In this document: piece after piece, positions 44,108 to 53,182 of the stretch | Layout: each line of letters opens with the position of its first letter | How positions within the stretch are numbered: position 1 is the stretch's first letter | From: DTU015 sp012837895 | Lineage (GTDB): Bacteria > Bacillota > Sulfobacillia > Fermentithermobacillales > Fermentithermobacillaceae | Direction of reading: 5' to 3' | DNA length: 64,000 nucleotides | NCBI GenBank assembly: GCA_050952085.1 | Contig: JBMNKH010000004.1 | Coordinates: forward strand, 62,001-126,000 | Made by a program: the position numbers and the translations under genes | Notes under the pieces: model-generated | Told to the model about the DNA's origin: nothing | What the model saw: the letters and a program-made list of their open reading frames with translations, nothing else | Database searches by the model: none

Positions 44108-45110
44108 CTACCTCACCTGCCACAAATGAAGCGATCCCGGTTTCACGGCACAATCCAATCACCTTGTCCACGTCATCTTTCCCGACTACAACGGCCATCC
44201 CTATACCCATATTGAACACCCTGTACATCTCCATATCAGAAATCTTGCCTAGTTCCTGTATAAGCTGGAACACAGGCGGCACTTCCCAGCTAAAGTCAAA
44301 CTCAACCTTGAGGCCCGGAGCCATTATCCGCGGGACGTTTTCTACTATCCCGCCGCCGGTAATGTGAGCGGCACCCTTGAGACAAACACTGTCCCTGATT
44401 TTGAGCAATAGAGGCGCATATATCCGGGTAGGCTCAAGCAATTCTTCCCCGAGGGATCTTCCGAATTCGGCCACATGGCGGCTGAGGTCCCAACCGGCTT
44501 CCCTGAACACCTTTCTCGCCAGGGTATACCCGTTCGAATGCAATCCTGACGAGGCAAGCCCTATCACAACATCTCCGTGTCTGATTGTTTTTCCGTCGAT
44601 AAGCTTGGATTGGTCTGCGATGCCCACGCAAAACCCTGCAAGATCGTACTCGCCCGGACCATAAAGGTCAGGCATCTGGGCAGTTTCGCCGCCTAGCAAG
44701 ACACATCCGGCAGCCTGGCACCCTGCAACAACGCCCTCTACAATCTGCTCAACCAAGTCAGGGGTGAGTCTTCCCCCGGCAATGTAGTCCAGGAACAAGA
44801 GGGGAGTTGCACCGGAAGTCACTACGTCATCGACGTTCATTGCAACCAGGTCTATGCCTACAGTATCGTGCTTGTCCATCATCTGGGCGATTATCACCTT
44901 TGTACCTACACCATCTGCTCCGGAAGCCAGCACCAGGTTCTCATATCCCAGATGCTCCAGGCTGTAAAGCCCTGAGAATCCCCCTACGCCCGAGAGCACG
45001 CCGGCATCCCTGGTTTGTTCCGCCATTTGCTTGATTTTCGAGACCCATGAAACTGCAGCATCAATGTCGACTCCGGCTTTTGTATATTCCACGGATCTAT
45101 CTGAAGTCAT
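44091..45110 (-). CDS. purM: phosphoribosylformylglycinamidine cyclo-ligase (AIR synthetase)
   Basis: A 339-residue enzyme for closure of the imidazole ring. It shows YTKAGVDIDAA at the N-terminus, LASGADGVGTKVIIA, GIDLVAMNVDDVVTSGATPLLFLDY, LLGGETAQMPDLY, SSGLHSNGYTLAR and AHITGGGIVENVPR. ATG 45110 overlaps the purF end by 14 bases. Confidence 0.97.
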   Translation of the reverse strand: MTSDRSVEYTKAGVDIDAAVSWVSKIKQMAEQTRDAGVLSGVGGFSGLYSLEHLGYENLVLASGADGVGTKVIIAQMMDKHDTVGIDLVAMNVDDVVTSGATPLLFLDYIAGGRLTPDLVEQIVEGVVAGCQAAGCVLLGGETAQMPDLYGPGEYDLAGFCVGIADQSKLIDGKTIRHGDVVIGLASSGLHSNGYTLARKVFREAGWDLSRHVAEFGRSLGEELLEPTRIYAPLLLKIRDSVCLKGAAHITGGGIVENVPRIMAPGLKVEFDFSWEVPPVFQLIQELGKISDMEMYRVFNMGIGMAVVVGKDDVDKVIGLCRETGIASFVAGEVVGEPV

Positions 45111-46542
45111 CTGAACAAGTGTCTCCTTCCAATGCCACAGGGTAGTCGCCTGTAAAGCAAGCCGTGCACAAGTTCCCTGCCTGCCAGCCTAGTACTTCCT
45201 CTAAGTCATGTACATCCAGGAAGGCAATGCTGTCAGCGCCTATGGCGTCCCGGATCTGCTCTTCAGTCTTGCCCACGGCTATCAGCTCTCCCCGTGATGA
45301 AGTGTCAATGCCGTAATAGCACGGGAATTTGTAAGGCGGGGAACTGATCCTCACGTGTACTTCCTTAGCTCCTGCAGCTCTTAAGAGGCTTACAATATAC
45401 TTCGAAGTGGTGCCACGCACCATAGAATCGTCGACCAGCACAACACGCCTGCCTGACACAACCCTTTGCAGCGGGTTAATCTTTATTTTTACGCCAAGCT
45501 CCCTGAGGGATTGCCTTGGAGCGATAAAAGTCCTGCCTATATACTTGTTCTTCACAATTCCCATTTCATACGGGATGCCCGCTTCTTCTGCATAACCGGA
45601 GGCAGCAGACAGGGACGAGTCGGGAATCCCTGTTACCAAGTCTGCACTCAGGTTATCCTTCATGGCAAGTCTCCTTCCAAGAGCTTTCCTGGCTGCATGC
45701 ACATTGATGCCGTATATGTCCGAGTCAGGCCTGGCGAAATATATGAATTCGAAAACGCAAAGGTTTGAGTTAGCTTTGCCTGTGTCGTTGCCCATGCGAT
45801 ACCACACAGGTTCCCTGGCACACGGGGAGCCTGAATCCACGTGCTCCACCTCTTCGATGAATACTGCTTCTCCTGGGGCAAGTTCGCGGATAAACTCTGC
45901 ACCAACAGCGTCCAGCGCACAAGTCTCAGAACATACGATATATGCCCCGCCCAGTCTTCCCAAACAAAGCGGCCTGAAACCGTTAGGGTCTTTGGCTGCA
46001 ATTATCCCGTTAGGGGTGAGGACGCATAAGGAATAAGCTCCTCTTAGAGCCGGGAGCGATTCGATGAGGGCTTTCACAGGGTCCTTCAAGCCTGACTTGG
46101 CCATGAGATGGGGTATTACCTCGCAATCAGACGTAGTCTGGAAAATCGAGCCGCCTTGCTCAAGTCGGGTCCGCAGCCGCGCTGCATTTATCAGATTACC
46201 GTTATGGGCAAAAGACATCTGCCCCTGCCACATCTTAACCGCGATTGGCTGGGCGTCTTCAATACCGCCTTCATCTCCAATGTTGGAATACCTCACGTGG
46301 GCAACTGCTGAAGAACCTTCGAGCCGCATTACGTCTTCCCTTGAAAAAACGTCAGATACCAGGCCCATACCTTTTCTGGTTTGAATGCGCGATCCGTTGC
46401 GCACTGCCATCCCTGCAGACTCCTGTCCCCTGTGCTGCAGTGCGTAAAGCCCGTAGTAACACAACTCTGACGCTTTCGGGTGTCCTACTACAGCAAATAC
46501 CCCGCAGTGTTCCCTTATCTCGTCAGCCCTTAGAAGTCCCAT
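45097..46542 (-). CDS. purF: amidophosphoribosyltransferase
   Basis: A 481-residue enzyme that commits PRPP to purine synthesis. A 12-residue propeptide precedes EHCGVFAV, putting the nucleophilic Cys at residue 13 after processing; the N-terminal glutaminase continues with LQHRGQESAGM. The phosphoribosyltransferase loop VVLVDDSMVRGTTSKYI and the late LCTACFTGDYP Cys pair point to the iron-sulfur-containing B. subtilis type. ATG 46542 overlaps the purE end by 13 bases. Confidence 0.97.
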   Translation of the reverse strand: MGLLRADEIREHCGVFAVVGHPKASELCYYGLYALQHRGQESAGMAVRNGSRIQTRKGMGLVSDVFSREDVMRLEGSSAVAHVRYSNIGDEGGIEDAQPIAVKMWQGQMSFAHNGNLINAARLRTRLEQGGSIFQTTSDCEVIPHLMAKSGLKDPVKALIESLPALRGAYSLCVLTPNGIIAAKDPNGFRPLCLGRLGGAYIVCSETCALDAVGAEFIRELAPGEAVFIEEVEHVDSGSPCAREPVWYRMGNDTGKANSNLCVFEFIYFARPDSDIYGINVHAARKALGRRLAMKDNLSADLVTGIPDSSLSAASGYAEEAGIPYEMGIVKNKYIGRTFIAPRQSLRELGVKIKINPLQRVVSGRRVVLVDDSMVRGTTSKYIVSLLRAAGAKEVHVRISSPPYKFPCYYGIDTSSRGELIAVGKTEEQIRDAIGADSIAFLDVHDLEEVLGWQAGNLCTACFTGDYPVALEGDTCSDDFR

Positions 46543-47054
46543 ACGGGGTATCCCTCTTCCTTAAGGTTCCGGTTTGCCTCAACAATCTTGCCGGCCATGC
46601 CCTGCCTATAGCCTGCAAGCTTCTTAGCCAGGGAGGTATCGGTCAGGGACAATATCCTTACCGCAAGTAACCCGGCGTTTCTTGATGAATCAATCCCCAC
46701 ACACCCCACAGGTACCCCTGGGGGCATCTGGGATATGGCAAGCAGCGCATCAATCCCGTCAAGGGTACCAGCGCTCACAGGAATGCCTATCACAGGAATA
46801 TCTATTAGAGATGCTAATACACCCGGCAGCGCCGCTGACAAACCGGCTGCTGCTATAACCACCTTAACCCCTCTTGAAGGTACGGAACGGGCGTATTCCT
46901 CCAACAGTCCGGGAGTCCTGTGAGCTGAAATCACCGCCACCTCGTAGCTGACCCCGAACTCATCAAGTACCCCGAAAAGTGGCTTAACCTTATCCAAGTC
47001 GCTTGCAGAGCCTAAGACGACTCCCACCTGCACACCTTCGCCCTTTGTGTCCAT
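46530..47054 (-). CDS. purE: N5-carboxyaminoimidazole ribonucleotide mutase / AIR carboxylase
   Basis: A 174-residue enzyme with VGVVLGSASDLDKVKPLF, the catalytic ISAHRTP, IAAAGLSAALPGVLA, GIPVSAGTLDGIDALLAISQMPPGVPVG and NAGLLAVRIL, in the class I pattern. Class I normally needs PurK, which is not in the window. First pur gene after the permease. Confidence 0.95.
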   Translation of the reverse strand: MDTKGEGVQVGVVLGSASDLDKVKPLFGVLDEFGVSYEVAVISAHRTPGLLEEYARSVPSRGVKVVIAAAGLSAALPGVLASLIDIPVIGIPVSAGTLDGIDALLAISQMPPGVPVGCVGIDSSRNAGLLAVRILSLTDTSLAKKLAGYRQGMAGKIVEANRNLKEEGYPVWDF

Positions 47055-47119
47055 GGAATACGCCCTCCGTTCAGATCTTGTCTACAGCAATCCTACCCGG
47101 TTAATCCGGACGCACTTCT

Positions 47120-48409
47120 CTAGAACAGCCCGGGAACCAGGTGAATCACAGATATGGCAGCGAGTATGTAAACCAACCAGTGAATTTCTTTAGCTTTTCC
47201 GGAAAGCAGTTTGACAACTACATAGCTGATGAATCCGGCTGAAATGCCGTCAGATATTGAATAAGCAAAAGGCATCATTACTATGGTCATGAAGGCAGGG
47301 AAAGCATCTGAGAAATCAGACCAATCGATTTCCCGCACAGGCAGCATCATCAGTACACCTACAATGATCAAGGCAGGGGCCGTTGCCTGGCCGGGAATCA
47401 TCCCTGCAAGGGGTGCAAAGATTAGTGACACCAAGAACAAAGCTCCTATTACCAGGGCAGTCAACCCTGTGCGACCGCCCTCGGCGATACCTGCGCTTGA
47501 TTCCACATAGGTAGTAACAGTGCTTGTTCCCAGGGCTGCGCCAAGACATGTGCCTATGGCGTCGACAGTCATCATCTCTTTGATCCTTGGAAGTTGCCCC
47601 TTTTCGTCGAGCATGCCGGCCCTTGAAGCAGTGCCCACAAGGGTTCCCACTGTATCAAAAACATCAACAAACCAGAAGCTGAAGATGGTCATGAAGCCAA
47701 GGCTTAGTGCACCCTTAATGTCCATCTTGAGGGCAATGGGAGCCAAAGACGCAGGTTTTCCAACAATGCTGCCGGTGATTTGGGTAACTCCCATAGGGAT
47801 CCCGATAATCGTAGTTATCAAAATACCCAGGAGGATGGACCCGCGCACACCCCTGGCCATGAGCACAGCGGTTATGAGCAGTCCGATCAATGCCAGGGCA
47901 GTGCCTTTGTCCGCAAAATTGCCCCTTGTAATGAGGGTAGCGGGATCAGCCTGGATGATACCCGCGTTGCTTAAGCCAATGATAGCAATGAAAAGTCCGA
48001 TACCTACGCCTACTGCGCGCTTAAGTGTCTGGGGCATGGCAGCATCCAGCACGTTGATGACGCCGGTGACAGACAGGATGAAGAACACCACTCCTGACAG
48101 GAAAACCACGCCCAAGGCTGCCTGCCATCCTGCCTGCGCAGCTACTACGAAAGCGAAAAAGGCGTTAAGCCCCATTCCGCTGGCAAGGGCGTAAGGGTAG
48201 TTAGCCATAAGTCCTGCAAGAATCGTAGTAATACCTGCAGACAGGGCAGTGGCAGTCATCACGGCTCCAAAAGGCATACCCGTAGCACTCAGAATATCGG
48301 GGTTTACGAAAAGGATGTAAGCCATAGTCATGAATGTGGTGATACCTGCAATTACTTCAGTACGTACATCGGTACCATTTTCTTTGAGTTTGAAGAAACG
48401 CTCCAGCAA
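47120..48409 (-). CDS. NCS2-type purine permease (AzgA/PbuG-like)
   Basis: A 429-residue transporter with about 12-14 helices. N-terminus LERFFKLKENGTDVRTEVIAGITTFMTMAYILFVNP and ASGMGLNAFFAFV are diagnostic of the COG2252 nucleobase permeases (hypoxanthine, guanine or adenine). TTG 48409 is chosen because GGGAGG is eight bases upstream and the family starts there; an ATG at 48427 has no site. Between hpt and purE, it combines uptake and salvage with synthesis. Confidence 0.93.
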   Translation of the reverse strand: MLERFFKLKENGTDVRTEVIAGITTFMTMAYILFVNPDILSATGMPFGAVMTATALSAGITTILAGLMANYPYALASGMGLNAFFAFVVAAQAGWQAALGVVFLSGVVFFILSVTGVINVLDAAMPQTLKRAVGVGIGLFIAIIGLSNAGIIQADPATLITRGNFADKGTALALIGLLITAVLMARGVRGSILLGILITTIIGIPMGVTQITGSIVGKPASLAPIALKMDIKGALSLGFMTIFSFWFVDVFDTVGTLVGTASRAGMLDEKGQLPRIKEMMTVDAIGTCLGAALGTSTVTTYVESSAGIAEGGRTGLTALVIGALFLVSLIFAPLAGMIPGQATAPALIIVGVLMMLPVREIDWSDFSDAFPAFMTIVMMPFAYSISDGISAGFISYVVVKLLSGKAKEIHWLVYILAAISVIHLVPGLF

Positions 48410-48458
48410 GGATTTTTCCTCCCTCATCAAGCTGATTGCTCTGTACTATGCAACCCAG

Positions 48459-48995
48459 TCACGAACCTGGGTTTTCCAACACACCTACATAGTTTAATCC
48501 CCTGTACTTCTCTGCAAAATCCAGGCCGTAGCCTACAACAAACGCATTGGGGATTATGAATCCGTAGTAGTCCAGGTTAGCTCTTACCCGCCTTCTTGCA
48601 GGTTTGTCGAGAAGTGCACACACTTTGAGGCTTGCAGGCTGCCTGTTTCTCAAAGTGTCCAGAAGATACCTGAGAGTGAGGCCTGTGTCCACAATGTCTT
48701 CAACCAGTAGCACGTGGCGTCCTGCCACACTCTGTTCCAGATCCTTGGTAATCCGTACTTCTCCCGATGACTCGGTTGAAGCCCCGTAACTGACAGTTCC
48801 CATAAAGTCAACTTCTACGTCACAGTCCAAGTACCTTATAAGGTCGGCCATGAACATGAAACTTCCTTTCAGCACGCCGACCATAAGCAGTTCCCTGTTG
48901 GCGTAATCCCTGGAGATTTCCTGAGCCAGTTCCTTGACCCGCTTCTGCAATTCTTCAGTGCTTATGAGTACTTTGATTTCGTGTTCCCGCAGAAT
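48459..48995 (-). CDS. hpt: hypoxanthine phosphoribosyltransferase, with apparent non-standard start codon
   Basis: A purine salvage enzyme that makes IMP or GMP from PRPP. The family PRPP loop HVLLVEDIVDTGLTLRYLL and VVGYGLDFAEKYRGL are present. The first ordinary start is TTG 48950, but sequence upstream in the same frame reads REHEIKVLISTEE, the conserved N-terminus of the family. AAGGAGG at 49002-49008 is correctly spaced for ATT 48995 (6 bases) or CTG 48992 (9 bases), and a TAA closes the frame further upstream with no ATG, GTG or TTG between. So translation most likely begins at ATT or CTG, giving about 178 residues. Confidence 0.88.
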   Translation of the reverse strand: MLREHEIKVLISTEELQKRVKELAQEISRDYANRELLMVGVLKGSFMFMADLIRYLDCDVEVDFMGTVSYGASTESSGEVRITKDLEQSVAGRHVLLVEDIVDTGLTLRYLLDTLRNRQPASLKVCALLDKPARRRVRANLDYYGFIIPNAFVVGYGLDFAEKYRGLNYVGVLENPGS

Positions 48996-49058
48996 TCCTC
49001 GCCTCCTTGGGCTTCTGTCTTAAATCTATCACTGCAATTTAGATAATGCAATAATAAA

Positions 49059-49082
49059 TTTGACAACAATAAAATTGTCAAA
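49059..49082. promoter_or_regulatory. palindromic operator candidate between hpt and the PspC gene
   Basis: TTTGACAA-N8-TTGTCAAA, perfect 8-bp arms, in an AT-rich divergent promoter region. Its right arm covers the -35 of a plus-strand promoter, so a bound dimer could control that gene and possibly hpt. The regulator is unknown. Confidence 0.5.
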
Positions 49083-49102
49083 CAATTCAATAATGATACA
49101 AT
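49075..49102 (+). promoter_or_regulatory. promoter of the PspC-domain gene
   Basis: TTGTCA at 49075-49080 and TACAAT at 49097-49102, 16 bases apart, about 54 bases before the start codon. Overlaps the palindrome. Confidence 0.5.
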
Positions 49103-49155
49103 CCGGGCTGTGTTACGTATTACAATAGCACAGTCACATTTAAGGGGTGAACCGA

Positions 49156-49350
49156 GTGTCTAAGAAACTGTACCGTTCAAGAACAAAAAGGATGGTTTTG
49201 GGTGTGTGCGGAGGGCTGGCAGAGTACTTGGACGTGGATGAAACCCTGGTCCGCCTTGGCGTCGCTTTTGTAACTTGCATAACCCGGATCGTCCCCGGGG
49301 TATTGTTCTACCTGGCCGCTGCAATCATAATACCTGAAAGCCCTGAATGA
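49156..49350 (+). CDS. PspC-domain small membrane protein
   Basis: A 64-residue protein: KKLYRSRTKRMVLGVCGGLAEYLDVDETLVRLG then a hydrophobic segment VAFVTCITRIVPGVLFYLAAAIIIPE. This is the PspC domain, seen in phage-shock and stress proteins at the membrane. GTG 49156 has AAGGGG eight bases upstream; the earlier GTG 49147 overlaps that site. It stands alone. Confidence 0.9.
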   Translation: MSKKLYRSRTKRMVLGVCGGLAEYLDVDETLVRLGVAFVTCITRIVPGVLFYLAAAIIIPESPE

Positions 49351-49435
49351 GGTACTGAGTGAAAACACCATTTGCCAAAGCCGGCCGGGTGCCAGCGCAG
49401 GTTTAGCACCCAGGCGCGATAGCTAGATCCAATAC

Positions 49436-49714
49436 TCAATCCATCAGGAACATCGCGGCACAAATACAGGCAAGCATTATGATGTTCAAGAGACCCAGGA
49501 TTTTGGCATCGCGCCCGGTCTTTATGACCCATAGCAGGCTCCCGATAAAGCAAGCTACATATACGCAGCTCAGGATGATATTGATCTTCCTGTGTTTCTT
49601 CCAGAGAGCCATCTTCTCGTCCCAGGACATTTCATCCCATTCAGGAGTCTCCCATACAGGGGGCTTAAGACGCAGCCATTTCCTCACAATCCCTGTCCAC
49701 CTGCTAAATTTCAC
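49436..49714 (-). CDS. small two-helix membrane protein
   Basis: A 92-residue protein with a charged N-terminus containing PEWDEMSWDEKMALWKKHRK and two helices (INIILSCVYVACFIGSLLWV and ILGLLNIIMLACICAAMFLM). No family recognised. The start is GTG 49714 overlapping the stop of the upstream gene (GTGA), so it is translated with the KOW/lipoyl-like gene. Confidence 0.65.
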   Translation of the reverse strand: MKFSRWTGIVRKWLRLKPPVWETPEWDEMSWDEKMALWKKHRKINIILSCVYVACFIGSLLWVIKTGRDAKILGLLNIIMLACICAAMFLMD

Positions 49715-51105
49715 CTGTTGAATACCTCCAGGTTAGTTTGGGGTACTGTTACAAGCTTCCCATCGTCAAGCCTCACCTTTGCAACCTCAACAACCGCCTC
49801 GCATTCTATTTCCCCGGGCTGTTCAGGCAATTCCTCCACTCTACCCCACAAACCGAAATACGGAGGCCTGGTACATCTGACCCTGTCCCCAAGGGTCAGT
49901 GAGGTATATGTTACAGAAGGAGCCAGGGTGATCTCGTCTGATATCACCGGTAACCCTGGGTCTGATTGTTCCAAGCAGGGTTGCATCTCCTGGCAAGTGT
50001 CTATTATAACCTCAGGCCTTATCACACCTGCCCTGATTTGGGTGGTCCCGTCCATAGAGACTGTGTTACCGCTATACTTCTCAAGTATGTTCCAGGTCTC
50101 CCGGCTCATAGCCAGCTGGCCAAACCCTTCAGTGATCACAATCGTGAAATCTGTGTCTTCCTGGCCGGTCAACCCTGTACCCAGTTCCCTGCCGGCAACA
50201 CGCACCAGGTCAAGTTGATTCATGCCTCCTGTTATAAGCCCTAGCGCACCCTGTTCCCTTGCTTGCTGAATAGACTCAAGCGATGCGAATGAACCACAGG
50301 CTAGGATTTTGCCTTTGACATCTTCATTGAGCCTGCCCTCGTCAAGAGGCCGGTCCGGGGCTTCAGACATGATCACCAATTCCCCTGAGCGCTCACGGCC
50401 GATCCCAAAGACCCCCTGTATATACGCACCTATTGTCTCAACTACTGCACCGTAATGAGGGATTTCCTTACTTACCCTTCCCCTTATATGGGCAAGCACC
50501 CTGGTATGCTTGATCGGCTTCACTATTGTGATAGTGCCTGTAAGGGTGCATATCTTCTCAACAATTCCGCTGATAGGAGCATATACGAAGTCTTTGCCAT
50601 CAAGTTCAGCGATTATCTTTCCTTCGTATACATAGTCGCCTTCCCTCACCGTTGTAAACAACCTCAGGAATCTGGGCCTCACACTGAGCCTGGAAGCAGC
50701 CGCCACTATGCTCACAGGTTTGGCAGATCGCGGATCTTCCCTGATGACTATCCGGCCTTGTGTCCTTGAAGTATATTCAATCACCCCGTCGCACGGAGAC
50801 GTAACCTCGATAACTTCAGACCAGAATCCTTTTTGGTAGCGTGCGATCACTTCTTTGGCCTTAACAATGTCGCCTGTCTTCTTGAGCAAAACCCTGTCCA
50901 CAAGGTCAGGGCTGATTGGCTGCCTGAGCTCTGCCCTTAGGTCTACTATGTGCGGGTTGCCCTTCACAAACTCCGCCTTAGCTATTACAGTATCCGGCTT
51001 CACTTCATTCCCTTCTGACACAAGCACATCACCTGGGGTAGGCAGTTTTCGTTGTTTCCGTATTACGGCCCTTTCCAGCACCCTGAGTGTAGAAAGCACT
51101 GCCAT
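49711..51105 (-). CDS. GlmL-associated protein with lipoyl-like segments and a KOW-like C-terminus
   Basis: A 464-residue cytoplasmic protein without a recognised catalytic motif. It contains repeated short beta segments resembling biotinyl/lipoyl-type domains (IEVTSPCDGVIEYTSRTQGRIVI and KDFVYAPISGIVEKICTLTG), a central GLITGGMNQLDLVRVAGREL and FTIVITEGFGQLAMS region, and a C-terminal KOW-like GDRVRCTRPPYFGLWGRVEELP. It is 3 bases downstream of the glmL-type gene; this pairing is common in Firmicutes in my recollection, but its job is unknown. Confidence 0.75.
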   Translation of the reverse strand: MAVLSTLRVLERAVIRKQRKLPTPGDVLVSEGNEVKPDTVIAKAEFVKGNPHIVDLRAELRQPISPDLVDRVLLKKTGDIVKAKEVIARYQKGFWSEVIEVTSPCDGVIEYTSRTQGRIVIREDPRSAKPVSIVAAASRLSVRPRFLRLFTTVREGDYVYEGKIIAELDGKDFVYAPISGIVEKICTLTGTITIVKPIKHTRVLAHIRGRVSKEIPHYGAVVETIGAYIQGVFGIGRERSGELVIMSEAPDRPLDEGRLNEDVKGKILACGSFASLESIQQAREQGALGLITGGMNQLDLVRVAGRELGTGLTGQEDTDFTIVITEGFGQLAMSRETWNILEKYSGNTVSMDGTTQIRAGVIRPEVIIDTCQEMQPCLEQSDPGLPVISDEITLAPSVTYTSLTLGDRVRCTRPPYFGLWGRVEELPEQPGEIECEAVVEVAKVRLDDGKLVTVPQTNLEVFNR

Positions 51106-51108
51106 AAT

Positions 51109-52905
51109 TTACACCTCCAATCCTTCTAAGGTGTGGCGGGGGTACGCCCCGAGAACGTCATACCATCCGGCCACCATGCGCCGGGTACTGCCCCAGTCCC
51201 GTGGAAACTCAAGGGGCCTGCCCCGTCCATCCAGTATAAGGCGTGTAATCCCCGGCGGGATATGCCCTGAAACAGGCCTCCCGGCACCCGGACCCACATC
51301 GAACTCCCTTTCAGGCTCCACTTCAAACAAGGTCCCTTCCCCGCCCTCAAGATCCACTAGCTGCAAGGCGCCTGCCACAACATCGTGAGTACTACCTCCG
51401 GTACTAACCCTGGCCATGGTCCTGCCCGGGGTAACCTTGGGACCTACCGGCGCAATGCATACAGCCAGGGGTATCAAGGTCTCCTTCTCAATGAGCTCTC
51501 CTGCAATATCCCTGTCTATGTCCATCAACACGCCCATATGGGGGAGTAAGAACCAGCTGTCCACGTACAAGTAAGTGATTCCCTCCGGCTGAAGCCCGTC
51601 CAGAAGAATCATTGCTGCCTGAGCCCGCCTGGGTGCGTAAGACAACGCCCCGCCTGTCCCGATCAATACCTTAACTTTCATCATGTCCACAAGGGTTTCG
51701 CCTGAAGGTGTCTGATGGAAAGCATCTCCTGCCCCCCGCTCCTGTCTCACTCCTTTGAGGCCACGTATCAATCCTTTGTGGTGTTCAAGGGAAAGCCTCA
51801 AGGCTTCTTTGCAGACCGCCTGCTCCAACATGAGTTCATAGAACGTATGAGGTAATCCTGTAGGCCTGATCATCTTGTTGAAGTTCCAGTTCCTCACTGT
51901 ATTCTCATCTGCCTCAAAAGGAAGCCAGCGCAGCACCATTTCAGGAGTTGCCTCAGAGAGCACGTTACCCATACTGTATGACATCCCTAGATTGGCCGAT
52001 ACTGTCCTGTAGAACTGGGAATCTATCACTGAGAATACATCTGTGGTTGCTCCACCTACGTCAACAGCCAAAATATCACCACCGGTCCGGTCAGCCACAA
52101 ACCGCAAGGCTTCGCCTACAGCAACCGGGGTGGGTTTCACATGCCCTTCCGCCCAGGAAATGAGGGTGTGGTAGCCAGGCGCATGCATCATCACGTGTTC
52201 CAGGAAAATATCGTGGATACGGTGCCTTGCAGGTTCGAGCACTTCTTTTTCAAGCACCGGCCTTATATTATCGGCAAACGAAAGCTCCATTTCGTCCACG
52301 AAAACCTGCTGGACAAAACTCCTTGCCTCTACATTGCCTGCGAAGATGACCGGCGTCTTGAAATCCTGACCGAAACGTGGTTCAGGGTTTGCCAAAGCTA
52401 CCATTTCAGCTATTGCAGCCACTTCCGATATATTGCCGCCGTCTGTGCCGCCTGTAACCAGCACCATATCCGGCCTTATTCGTTTGATTGCATCGATCTT
52501 TTCGACGGCACTCCTGGAATCGTCCAGGGCGATCACATCTGATACTATGGCGCCGGCTCCCAGAGCTGCCCTGTGAGCTGATTCAGCAGTAATCTCTTTC
52601 ATGAGCCCGGTAACAACCATCTGCAAGCCGCCGCCTGCACTTGATGTAGCTACAAATATGTCAACACCGGAACTGTCCCCGGCAGGTGTGATCAGCCTGA
52701 CTCCGTCCATGAGTTTTCTGCCTGTTTGCTCCTCAAGCTTAGACAACGCCTGCCTGAAGCCAATCATTACATCCAGATGGGGAGATTCAACAGTCGTGGG
52801 AGACACTGTCTTCCCTTTCATCTTCCAACTTCCATTCTGCCTTTCAAACAAAACTGTCTTTGTAGTTGTGCTACCGATATCTGCAGCGAGGAGTCTCCTA
52901 TACAC
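51109..52905 (-). CDS. GlmL/MutL-family ATPase (glutamate mutase accessory-like)
   Basis: A 598-residue ASKHA-fold protein with N-terminal phosphate loop LLAADIGSTTTKTVLFE, VATSSAGGGLQMVVTGL, VLVTGGTDGGN, and ILAVDVGGATTDVFS as second phosphate motif. This is the MutL/GlmL family annotated as a glutamate mutase chaperone. No mutase subunit (glmS/glmE) is in the window, so another client is possible. GTG 52905 has GGGAGGG upstream. First gene of a three-gene unit. Confidence 0.88.
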   Translation of the reverse strand: MYRRLLAADIGSTTTKTVLFERQNGSWKMKGKTVSPTTVESPHLDVMIGFRQALSKLEEQTGRKLMDGVRLITPAGDSSGVDIFVATSSAGGGLQMVVTGLMKEITAESAHRAALGAGAIVSDVIALDDSRSAVEKIDAIKRIRPDMVLVTGGTDGGNISEVAAIAEMVALANPEPRFGQDFKTPVIFAGNVEARSFVQQVFVDEMELSFADNIRPVLEKEVLEPARHRIHDIFLEHVMMHAPGYHTLISWAEGHVKPTPVAVGEALRFVADRTGGDILAVDVGGATTDVFSVIDSQFYRTVSANLGMSYSMGNVLSEATPEMVLRWLPFEADENTVRNWNFNKMIRPTGLPHTFYELMLEQAVCKEALRLSLEHHKGLIRGLKGVRQERGAGDAFHQTPSGETLVDMMKVKVLIGTGGALSYAPRRAQAAMILLDGLQPEGITYLYVDSWFLLPHMGVLMDIDRDIAGELIEKETLIPLAVCIAPVGPKVTPGRTMARVSTGGSTHDVVAGALQLVDLEGGEGTLFEVEPEREFDVGPGAGRPVSGHIPPGITRLILDGRGRPLEFPRDWGSTRRMVAGWYDVLGAYPRHTLEGLEV

Positions 52906-53182
52906 ACAAATCCCTCCCTGTGTGAGCCTCTCAGAGCTATCTTCGGCGGTTCGAAACGAAAATGAATGGCCTACATTGAGGGTAAATACCAGCTCATCTT
53001 TCTACACTGTTCATAAAATTCCTTCTTGTCCAAAAATGGCTGTATCCATATATATGAGCAAATCAGGGGATAATTGAAGACTTGCGGTTTAGCTGAATTT
53101 ATCCATGCTTGACAGGTTGTCACCTGATTGCGGTGAGTGTTAAACTCTAAAAAACCTACGAATTCGACAGGAGAGATCTGTT

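Noticed and set aside
48996..49155. Purine riboswitch or T-box in the hpt leader
   Set aside because: No conserved purine aptamer loops; the region is AT-rich and best explained by promoters and a palindrome.
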